NCBI GenBank assembly: GCA_031255095.1
Contig: JAIRTE010000049.1
Coordinates: forward strand, 1-35,681
DNA: 35,681 nucleotides
Reading direction: 5' to 3'
Source of the DNA: Mycoplasmataceae bacterium
Lineage (GTDB): Bacteria > Bacillota_I > Bacilli_A > Mycoplasmatales > Mycoplasmoidaceae
Shown piece after piece: positions 28,434 to 35,681 of this stretch; the first letter of the stretch is position 1; each line of letters starts with the position of its first letter. A program made the translations under genes and the position numbers. The notes under the pieces were generated by a model, which was given only the letters and a program-made list of their open reading frames with translations, searched no databases and was not told the DNA's origin.

Positions 28434-29297
28434 ATGGACACAATTGGTTCGCTACAATATTTTTTATGAATAATAGGGTTTATAGGTATTGGTGTTGGAT
28501 TACATTTTTTATTAATTAATAAAAAAGAATTTGTCAAAAAGTGAACTATTTTTGGATTATTGATGTTGGCTTTTGTTTTGCATTTTACAAAAATATTGTA
28601 TGTAAAACCAACGTCTGAATGAACATTGTTTAATTGATTGGATGGGAAAAATGGTATAGAATTAACAAATTTATGTTCTGTATCAGTGGTATTATTTCCA
28701 TTTTTATTTTTGTTTGGTAATCGATTTTTTAAAAATGGTTTTATTGTTCTAGGTATTACTTCAGGTGTAATATCATTTTTAATTCCAACTGAAGTTGAAA
28801 AAATTCAAAATCTTGATGTCTATGGTGTTTGTGACCAACTACGATTTTATATACAACATGGTATTATTTGGATTGCACCAATGCTTTGCTTATCACTTAA
28901 TCTATACCAAATGAAATGGAAAGAATTTTATCAACCATGATTATATATTATGCTTTGCCTTATTATTATTGTTGCTTGTGAAGGAGTATGAACTTATATG
29001 GGTTGACAAAAAAGATCAGGTATTGATGGATGAAATACATCATTCCAATGAGGACCTGAAAAGGGTGCATTAGGTAGTTTATTTACATGAATTGTACCCA
29101 AAGCATTATTTACATACAATGGAAAATATATTCCTGTATTTTGATTAACACTCCCAATCTTTTTTTATTTTTCAATATTTGCGCTAATAATCACTATGTT
29201 TGATCATTTCAAGAATTATCCAAATAAGAAAATAATGGTGAAAGCGCAGATTAATAAAATTAAAAGTTTCAAATTATTCAAGCACAAACAAAATTAA
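28434..29297 (+). CDS. YwaF/TMEM164-family integral membrane protein (287 aa)
   Basis: About seven membrane helices, with many Trp encoded by TGA. The first half resembles the YwaF (TIGR02206) family: WTLFNWLDGKNG, then ELTNLCSVSVVLFPF (family LHLCs position), GVISFLIPTE and FYIQHGIIWIAPM (family yfxxHg position). Eukaryotic TMEM164 in the same superfamily has been reported as a phospholipid acyltransferase using Cys and His at such positions, so C in TNLC and H in IQHG are residues to note. The gene begins 6 nt after parC stops and is probably co-transcribed. I rejected Lgt because its HGGL-type motifs are absent. Substrate unknown. Confidence 0.65.
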
Positions 29298-29302
29298 TCT
29301 GC
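29246..29302. repeat. 10-bp inverted repeat spanning the YwaF-gene stop codon
   Basis: GCAGATTAAT (29246-29255) pairs exactly with ATTAATCTGC (29293-29302), which contains the stop TAA. The loop is 37 nt. It could stabilise the mRNA 3' end of the parC transcript; no T-run directly follows. Confidence 0.35.
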
Positions 29303-29337
29303 ACATTAATTTAAATCACTAAAGATATTTTGGACTA

Positions 29338-30048
29338 TTAAGTAGATGATGTAGTAAATTCAATATTATACCAATCATATTTAGAAAGATTAAATGAGAA
29401 TAGAGTAGATGAACTAATATTTATTGTTAATTGTTTATTTTCTTCTGATTTATTAAAAAATATTCCATTGCCTTCTGCATCATACACAAACTCTTTTTTT
29501 GTTACCACATCTTCTGCACCATTAACGCCCCTTTTTTTGTGTTCAAATTCTATTTTTTCATCATTAAAAATAAATTTTAAATCATATTCATCTTTTTGAG
29601 CTCCAGCTAGAGTATGAATATGTTTCCATTCAGTAATAGTAATATAAAAATTTTTATGTTTTTCAATATTCATACTTAATTTACTACTATGATAAATAGC
29701 ATTATTACCATTATTACTAAAGTCTTCTTCCGTTGGAGTATCTTCTTTATATTGCAATGAACTATAATAATTAACAAAACAATTTCTCAAGAAGTAAGCA
29801 TTAATATTATTTTTAATGCTTTCTGCAGAAAGTGTTAAGATATTATTCGCTTTTTCATCATCAGGAGATTCTAAATAAGAAAGTTTGTTTCTATTTAAAA
29901 AACGATCAACACCATTTGTGTACCCATTAACCTCATCAAATTCAAAAACACTCATAATATTAGAACAAGAAGTTAAATTTAGTGTCAATATTGGCAAAGT
30001 AATGCCAAATAATGTCCCTAAACCTAAAAAAATTTTATTAACCTTCAT
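29338..30048 (-). CDS. Lipoprotein of unknown function (236 aa)
   Basis: Starts MKVNKIFLGLGTLFGITLPI with lipobox LNLTSCSN (Cys about residue 26). The ATG overlaps the HIT gene stop by 11 nt (ATGAAGGTTAA), a coupled arrangement, so a far longer ORF reading upstream into the HIT gene in another frame is not the real start. The mature part is hydrophilic and Asn/Lys-rich with a beta-strand look (FYITITEWKHIHTL; KKEFVYDAEGNGIFF). Last gene of the YitT-protease-HIT operon. No family recognised. Confidence 0.75.
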   Translation of the reverse strand: MKVNKIFLGLGTLFGITLPILTLNLTSCSNIMSVFEFDEVNGYTNGVDRFLNRNKLSYLESPDDEKANNILTLSAESIKNNINAYFLRNCFVNYYSSLQYKEDTPTEEDFSNNGNNAIYHSSKLSMNIEKHKNFYITITEWKHIHTLAGAQKDEYDLKFIFNDEKIEFEHKKRGVNGAEDVVTKKEFVYDAEGNGIFFNKSEENKQLTINISSSTLFSFNLSKYDWYNIEFTTSST

Positions 30049-30451
30049 TATGTAATTTATTATACACATCAGCAACATTGATTTGGTCTTTTTTGCTACT
30101 TTCTGTAAAAATAAATCCTTCATTTTTTTCATATTTTGGAATAACATGCATATGAAAATGAAAAACTGATTGACCAGCAATTTCATTTTCATTTGATAAA
30201 TAATTAAAACCTTTAATATCAGAAAATTTAGTTTGCAACAATGATGCAACTTTTTTTGATAGATCAATAACTGCAAATAAGTATTCATCGTCAGTTTTTG
30301 AAAATGAACTAAAATGTTTTTTAGGTATGATTATTGTATGACCTTTAGAAATTGGATTAATATCTAAAAAAGCATAAGCTAAATTATTTTCTAATACGGT
30401 ATAACTTTTAATCTTTTTTTCTGCTATTAAACAAAAAATACACTCATCCAT
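30038..30451 (-). CDS. HIT-family nucleotide hydrolase (137 aa)
   Basis: HIT proteins hydrolyse nucleotide phosphoramidates or adenylylated compounds in the cytosol. The histidine triad is FHFHMHVIP (H98, H100, H102). The N-terminus CIFC (C4, C7) with later His residues suits the zinc site of bacterial Hint proteins, and DINPISKGHTIIIPKKH is the family's central strand. Length is normal. It lies in a surface-protein operon: 7 nt after the protease stop and overlapping the lipoprotein gene by 11 nt. Function in that setting is likely general housekeeping. Confidence 0.9.
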   Translation of the reverse strand: MDECIFCLIAEKKIKSYTVLENNLAYAFLDINPISKGHTIIIPKKHFSSFSKTDDEYLFAVIDLSKKVASLLQTKFSDIKGFNYLSNENEIAGQSVFHFHMHVIPKYEKNEGFIFTESSKKDQINVADVYNKLHNEG

Positions 30452-30458
30452 ACCCTAA

Positions 30459-31730
30459 TTATACCAAATGGGAAAAATCATAATATGGAGAATTAATTAT
30501 GGAAACATATGGAGTAAATTGATTTAATTGTTCATATCCACCTCAATAAATGCCCAATAATTTTTTGTTTTTATTAACCAACATTGAACCACTAGATCCA
30601 GGTTGCAAAAAATATTGCCCCTTAACTTTTGGTAAAATTATTTGTGGAGAATTATCATATACTTTTGTATTACTATTGTTATTGAGATGAATTTCCCTTG
30701 ATTGTGCAGGTCCTGAAAGTGTAATATTGCTAATTTTAAAACCTTGTCATTCTGGAGACATATTATTATATGGATAACCAGCAATATAATAAGGTTGTTC
30801 ATAAAAATCAGCTGAAGTAGCAAAATCAATTGCATATCCATTATGCTGTGCACAATAATTATTTACTCTTAATAAATTATTTTCTATATTTAGACCATCA
30901 TGTAGATCCAAACCAATGCTTTTGCTTAAATCTAACTTAATAATACGATAATCAATACTTTTTTTCAAATCATTATCAATAGTGTAAGTTTCTTTGTAAG
31001 TAGTGTTGATATTTTCTTTATTTTTTAGAAAATATTCACATTCAATATCTTTTCTTTGAGTATACTCTTGTCCAGTAAAAAAATTATAAGTAGCAATTGA
31101 ATTATTTGTTGGTACCTCAATGCTCACTGGGTTAGTGGTAGTCTTTAAAATTTCACAAACATGAGCATTAGTTGCAAAATAATATACAAAATCATTTGTA
31201 TTTTCTGGTGTTGCATCTTTTAAAATTCATGCTGTGCCTGCTTGACCAACTGAAGATCCAGTAAATCCTATGCTATATGTCCTATCAGAAATGAATTGAT
31301 ATATATCATTATCATCAATATCATTTTTATTATCTAATGTTACAGGTATTGTAAATATGTCTGCATGTGAATTTGGTTCTTTTGAATCAGAAAAAAAGCA
31401 TTCAACATTTTCTGTGATTTTAACTTTATTTGCGAAACAAGATTTTTTTAGTCTTAAAGTTACATAAGAAATAGTGTTGAAAATTTGGTGTTTTTGATCA
31501 AAGAAAATTACATCAACATATTTAAAAAAATCGGTATTTTTTTTGATAATATGTAAATCTTTTTTGTTGTTTTCGGCACTAATTGTTACTGGATGATATT
31601 TAGTGATAATATTTTCATTATTTGGTATATAGACATTTAATTTTCTCGAGGAACAAGAAGACAGGACAACTGGTGTTAGTGCAACATACAATGGTATTAT
31701 TGCCAATAATATTCCAAATAGCTTTTTCAC
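30459..31730 (-). CDS. Lipoprotein serine protease-like protein, DUF31/MIP type (423 aa)
   Basis: The signal MKKLFGILLAIIPLYVALTP ends in VLSSC (lipid-modified C26). A trypsin-like fold is indicated by GTAWILKD...FATNAHV (H190, the family's TNaHV), DYRIIKLDLS (D260 or D266) and PGSSGSMLVNKNKKLLGIYWG with S380 as candidate nucleophile. This is the pattern of the mycoplasmal DUF31 peptidases, some of which (MIP) cut immunoglobulin heavy chains. No partner MIB-like gene is seen in the window. Several TGA Trp codons. It begins 2 nt after the stop of the YitT-like gene. Confidence 0.7.
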
Positions 31731-31732
31731 TT

Positions 31733-33010
31733 TTATTTACCAAAATTATTTTTATATAATCCTGCTGGTCCATCAACATCATGTACAAATTCAGAAATAA
31801 CTAATGAATCAGGGTCTATTTCTTTAATCGTTTTTAGTGCATATGTAAATTCTAAATATGAACACATAAATTTTAGTGTAGCTTTACCTTTACTATTTGT
31901 ATTATTCGCAACATCACTATATTTAATAGGAATGATTGAAAAATCAGCAGAATTACATACTGCATTATAAACGGCACTAATTTTTTGGGATGCAACTTCG
32001 CATTTAATAATTTTTTTAGATGGGAAGAATACTTTAATGAAAGCACCATTCAAAAATACTCAAAGAATAGAACAAATTAAATTTGCTGACATTAAATATG
32101 AAAAATCAGCAAATGGGTTAGTTGAAATATTAGTTTGTGCTTTAATATCATTTCAAGCAATTACACCTGGTAAATAATTACCTAAAATAGAACCGCAAAA
32201 CATGAATGCTCCATTAATTAATGAATACATTAATCCAACATCTTTATGTTTTTTAATTGAATATCAAATAGTAATGAAATCACTACCAGCTGTAGAACCA
32301 CCTAATATAAACATTGCAGAAATAACTATTGCAGAAACAATACTAAATAATGAAGCATATAAAATAAGGATTAAAAATTTAACATAATTAGAATTAATTA
32401 TTGTTGAAACAGAAACTGGTTGGTGTTCATAATTATCTGAAGAAACCATTCTTCATGCTGAAGGTGTTCAATTTTTGTCATTTGGATCAGTCAAATTAAC
32501 AAAAATATTAGGTTTTAATACAATAGTATCAATTTTATAATGGTCATGCATATATTCATTAACATTATTTGTTTCTCCAAATAAACTAAAACCAATGCCA
32601 CCAGGTATCAAACCATATAAAAAACCTGATACTTGTGAAGCTAATAAAAATGTCATAGAAATAATGGCAAATTGCTTACCTACATATTTGTATGCAATAA
32701 AAAATAGTGGTACATTCATGCATACATACAAACCTCAAAATAATAAGTTATATACCAAATTAACAACGTCCTCATTTGCCTTACCTTGCATCATTACTGA
32801 TTGCACCAATCTTGCCACACCAAAGAAAAATGCTGATGTACCACCAGTATATAACGAAGTATTTTTAATAAAAATTGTTGTAATTAAAGAATAAATTGCA
32901 CCAATAAAAATAACAATTATTAATTTTGTTCTAAGATTTTTGATATTGTATAATCACTTAAATTTGATTAAATTTGATTTTTCTCGTAGTGAAATATTGT
33001 GATTAAGCAT
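31733..33010 (-). CDS. YitT/DUF2179-family membrane protein (425 aa)
   Basis: Six or so membrane helices, including LIIVIFIGAIYSLITTIF, FFIAYKYVGKQFAIISMTFL, FLILILYASLFSIVSAIVIS and GAFMFCGSILGNYLPG. The motif ILGGSTAGSDFITIWYSIKK matches the conserved GGxxGGxdxixxxis of YitT proteins. The C-terminal soluble domain ends TIKEIDPDSLVISEFVHDVDGPAG, the DUF2179 pattern (DpxafvsvxxvxeVxG). It is longer than the usual ~290 aa because of an extracytoplasmic insert around residues 110-180. First gene of the operon with the protease; TATAAT (complement of 33022-33027) is 11 nt before the ATG. Transported substrate unknown. Confidence 0.72.
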
Positions 33011-33063
33011 AAATTAATATAATTATAAATTATATTAGCTAATATAAAGAGTGAAATTAAAAA

Positions 33064-34023
33064 TTATTTAATAATACGTAAATATTTTTTATTTACGAAC
33101 ATGTTAGTAATTTTTTTGATTTTACCTTCGTGATAGGAATTTACTAGTTCAAATGCATCAAAATTTCTTAATGAACTTAAAATGTAATGTTCCATACAAA
33201 CTCTGTTGGTATGACCTAAACACATGCAAATAGAATCTACATCTACTCCCATACTATATGCACTTGTTGCAAATGTTCTTCTTAAAGTATGACAAGTAAT
33301 TTTAAATTTTATCTTTGCTCATTTTCTGAATACTCTAAAACCTTCTTGAATGGCTACTTTAGAAAGTTTAGAATCAATATTATTTGTAATAAAAAAAGCA
33401 AAATTTTCAAATGGTATGTATATTTCTCTTTTTTTATATGTTTTTTCAGTATTAATAATAATTTCTGTTACTTTACTATTTGTGTAAATATTTTTTAAAA
33501 TTCTTACATTGTCTTTTAATTTACTAAAATCTATACTGCACAATTCACCAATTCTCATTCCAGAATTAATTAATGTTTTATAAACATGATATATTCTTTC
33601 TCTTGCTAATTTAACTGCTTCTTTCTTACATGGCAAAATTTTTCCAACATCATTTATTCATTTTATGAATAAATTATCCAATTGTTTTATTTCTCTTATA
33701 TCCAATCTTGTTGTAAATTTTGATATTTCTCTTGGTCTAGAAATAATTAGTTTATGATTATGTTTTATTCCATAAAATAGATCATATGCTCAATTGAAAC
33801 ATGCTGCTATCTTACTACCAGTATTATTGCATTTTGCTTCTTTAATTAGTTTATTTACATTTTCAATATTTCTTTTGTAATTCGTTCCAAAACATGTTTC
33901 TTTATTTTTCTTAAATAAATAATAATGATAAGTGCTGCTACGTAATTTGGATTTTTCCAAAATTTGAAAATATGTTAATGTTGTTTTGTTCATAAAGTCT
34001 AAAAAAATTATAGTAACTTTCAT
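33064..34023 (-). CDS. Tyrosine recombinase / phage-type integrase (319 aa)
   Basis: DNA breakage-rejoining enzyme. All catalytic residues are visible: R157 (SGMRIGEL), K194 (EKTYKKREIYIP), H245 and R248 (CHTLRRTFAT), H271 (CLGHTN) and nucleophile Y280 (CMEHYI). An N-terminal helical core-binding domain occupies about residues 10-110. TGA Trp codons at three places split it under the standard code. The start may be the ATG at 34023 or M11 at 33993, which is preceded by TATAAT 13 nt upstream. XerC/D-like enzymes in mycoplasmas often drive phase-variable inversions. No obvious recombination-site pair is seen within the window. It lies beside a gene with different translation signals. Confidence 0.88.
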
Positions 34024-34193
34024 AAGTTTTTTAATATATTTTGAATCAAAAAAAGGATATATTTTAAATTAAAATATTTTATTTACAAAAAATTATTTGC
34101 AGTACTTATTTGATAACTTTTATGTTCAAAATTGACAAAATTATTATTTTGGATTTTGTCTGGTTGAATTCTTAAACCGTAAGTATTTTAAAT

Positions 34194-35339
34194 TTAACTT
34201 TCTGCTAAAGCCACATCAACATCTACTTGTTTTTTTACTGACACAATAGGTGATTGGTATTTAACACCGTCCATGTAATCTGTTAATGGAAGTGCATTTG
34301 CAGATAACTCTCCTTCTGCATGTGTAGGATGTGCTAAATTTAGTGTGGGGTTTCGAGGAGTTTCTTTCATTTTCTTTATAACATGTTTAATTGCATTTTC
34401 AATAAATACAAATATTTTAGCACTTTTTGGTTGTTCTACCACCACAGCAGCTTCATTTTTTTCTTTTTCATTGCTATTGCTATATGTAACTTTGTGGTTA
34501 ATTTTTTCAAAAGTATGGTAATCTGCATCAGCAACAAAAAATTGTTTTTTTGCTTTAAACAATTCTAATGATTCGTTAAATTGTTGCACACTTCCAGTAA
34601 AGTTTTGTACAGCAATTTTTGTTGTTGCTTGTATACAAACACAGCTTTGTAACAACATGCCTTTATATTTATTTATTTCAGGTATGTTTTCTGTATCCCC
34701 CACATTTTCAATTAAAGTATTGTAGTCAGATAGTTTCTGGTCAGCTGTCTGACCCAAGAAATTTAGAAAATTTATATAGTTTTTGTTAGTGTTAATTTCG
34801 CTTTTTTGCTCATCAAAATCTGCACAAATACTATTAGTACACATAAAAGATTTATAGTTTAATATATCTTGAATTTCATTTTCAGTACTACCGTATAGTT
34901 GCTCTAATTTGCTAATGGTGGCTGATATTTTTTTATGTTTTCATTTATCATACCAGCCTATTCTTTTGGCATCAATTTTTCCTAATTTTATTTGTTCTTG
35001 AGATAAACATGCTTTTACTTTACTTATTTTCTTTTGCGCTGCTGCTAATTTGTATTCACAATCTACTCTAGCCACAGTTCTTTCTTTAAAAGTACTAAAT
35101 ACATCTACATTAGATTGTTTTCTTACCAAAAATGTTGCTAACTGGGCAAGAAATATTTGATATTTTTCTTGGTCATCTCCAAACACCTCATTTATTTTCT
35201 CAACACAAAGATTATTATCACCTGTTGCTTGACCTTGTTCGAAACATCCATATAATGTTTCAAAAGTATGCACAAAATCTCGCCCATATTGTCTAAAGAA
35301 AGGTGTACCAATAGTTGCTTTTAAAACTGGTAAAGGCAT
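34194..35339 (-). CDS. Unknown soluble protein with strong Shine-Dalgarno (381 aa)
   Basis: Reads through a TGA at 34941-34943. No signal peptide or membrane helix. The N-terminal 130 residues contain helical coiled-coil-like stretches (FLAQLATFLVRKQSNVDVFS; KLAAAQKKISKVKACLSQEQ). The middle is Asn/Glu-rich, and the C-terminal 60 residues are Pro/Ala/His-rich. Composition is less Lys/Ile-dominated than its neighbours, with more Ala, Gln, Thr, Cys and Val. It is preceded by AAGGAGG 8 nt before the ATG, a signal absent from most genes here. Next to a recombinase this suggests horizontally acquired or mobile origin, which is inference. No family recognised. Confidence 0.7.
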
Positions 35340-35346
35340 TATATTT

Positions 35347-35355
35347 TACCTCCTT
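35347..35355 (-). promoter_or_regulatory. Consensus Shine-Dalgarno of the 381-aa gene
   Basis: On the complement AAAGGAGGT is followed by 8 nt and the ATG at 35339: ideal sequence and spacing. Few other genes in the window have a comparable ribosome binding site, so this unit uses a different initiation mode. Confidence 0.75.
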
Positions 35356-35451
35356 TTAAAAAAATTTCTAAAGTTAATTTATTCTTCATGACAAGGATTT
35401 TATAGGTAAACGACACAGAAAAATGCAATAAAATTTTTTATATTTTTTTTG

Positions 35452-35457
35452 TATAAT
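35452..35457 (+). promoter_or_regulatory. -10 box directing transcription into the right-end noncoding region
   Basis: TATAAT preceded by an oligo-T tract; predicted start near 35464 on the plus strand. No ATG with a good reading frame follows, which fits a noncoding transcript. Confidence 0.4.
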
Positions 35458-35681
35458 AAATCTTTTATACTTAATTAATTTTGTTAAATTTTATATTTTC
35501 GCAGGTGCTAAGAGGCAAAAATAATATTAAGGAGTTAAGATATCAGTATTCCTAAAATTAATGATTAATTAACACACCGCTATTTGAAAATTTTAATAAT
35601 CGTCAGGAAAACAAGGGACAACTTTAATACGGTGTGTATTGTTAAATAACCTTGCATAATGCAGGGCAAATTAGCTATTCA

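Larger units (their letters stand above)
35340..35681. other. 342-bp noncoding end region, possibly a structured RNA
   Basis: After the ribosome binding site of the 381-aa gene no ORF of note is present on either strand. A plus-strand TATAAT (35452-35457) is followed by less AT-rich sequence with several complementary segments: ACACACCG (35572-35579) with CGGTGTGT (35631-35638), and CCTTGCAT with ATGCAGGG (35650-35666). GC-rich islands in otherwise AT-rich DNA are typical of structured RNA. I looked for tmRNA, RNase P, SRP RNA, T-box and common riboswitch signatures and found none. It may continue beyond the window. Confidence 0.4.

Noticed and set aside
28434-29297. lgt (prolipoprotein diacylglyceryl transferase)
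   Set aside because: No HGG-type Lgt signature or its conserved Arg/Glu pattern; the LC...QHG layout fits YwaF better.
29338-30288. 316-codon version of the lipoprotein
   Set aside because: The first 80 codons are the HIT gene in another frame. The internal ATG at 30048 starts a perfect lipoprotein signal and overlaps the HIT stop.
32082-32093. Second copy of the TTTGCTGACAT word from the 2997-3026 inverted repeat
   Set aside because: Single half-site inside the YitT-like coding sequence, encoding ordinary residues; treated as coincidence.
1-35681. CRISPR arrays, insertion sequences and rRNA genes
   Set aside because: No regularly spaced repeats, no transposase motifs or terminal repeats, and no rRNA-like sequence were seen on either strand.
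35500-35681. tmRNA, RNase P, SRP RNA or a common riboswitch at the right end
   Set aside because: Diagnostic core sequences for these classes could not be found; kept only as an unassigned structured-RNA candidate.

Overview
The window is a low-GC, densely packed bacterial chromosome segment from a wall-less Mollicute of the Mycoplasma/Ureaplasma type. The main evidence is that TGA must be read as tryptophan: hisS, parC, serS, mnmG, rpsK, cmk, ecfA1, ecfT and the tyrosine recombinase are intact only under genetic code 4. The gene content agrees: several lipoproteins, an ECF transporter core, a ComEC/HolA pair, and no cell-wall genes. The comEC-holA adjacency is also known from the M. genitalium/M. 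pneumoniae group, but I do not name a species.

Layout. 1-507: two tandem coiled-coil paralogues (the first cut by the window edge). 682-2912 (-): a three-gene cluster (small HTH protein, unknown 334-aa protein, small membrane-anchored protein) followed by a separate membrane protein gene. 3079-7234 (+): cmk with a long C-terminal tail, a terminator, then comEC-holA and a membrane protein gene. 7246-10561 (+): an ATP-grasp ligase and a large membrane protein. 10566-15131 (-): a membrane protein, then ecfA1-ecfA2-ecfT-truA. 15282-17775 (+): a leucine-rich-repeat surface protein and serS. 17829-19558 (-): a 49-aa repeat protein, then rplU-rpmA-rpmJ-rpsM-rpsK. 19711-21579 (+): mnmG. 21580-22980 (-): an unknown coiled-coil protein. 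22981-23509: noncoding, with palindromes. 23510-29297 (+): a lipoprotein, a small membrane protein, hisS, parC and a YwaF-family gene, with tRNA-His on the opposite strand between hisS and parC. 29338-33010 (-): an operon of YitT-like transporter, DUF31-type lipoprotein protease, HIT hydrolase and lipoprotein. 33064-35339 (-): a tyrosine recombinase and a 381-aa unknown gene with an unusually strong Shine-Dalgarno. 35340-35681: noncoding, with a promoter and long-range complementarity.

Working together. Housekeeping translation genes (SerRS, HisRS with tRNA-His, MnmG, TruA, ribosomal proteins S11, S13, L21, L27, L36), DNA metabolism (ParC, HolA, ComEC, CMK) and vitamin uptake (ECF module without an S component) are interleaved with lineage-specific surface proteins.

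Most notable are: a repeated promoter layout in which a TATAAT-like -10 box ends exactly 6 nt before the ATG, predicting leaderless mRNAs; a 17-nt Fur-box-like palindrome over the mnmG start; loss of both the L27 N-terminal extension and the prp protease gene; displacement of rpoA-rplQ from the ribosomal/ECF cluster; a perfect 12-bp inverted repeat between a small HTH gene and cmk; and the recombinase neighbourhood with its possible structured RNA. All functional calls come from reading motifs by eye; no database search was possible.
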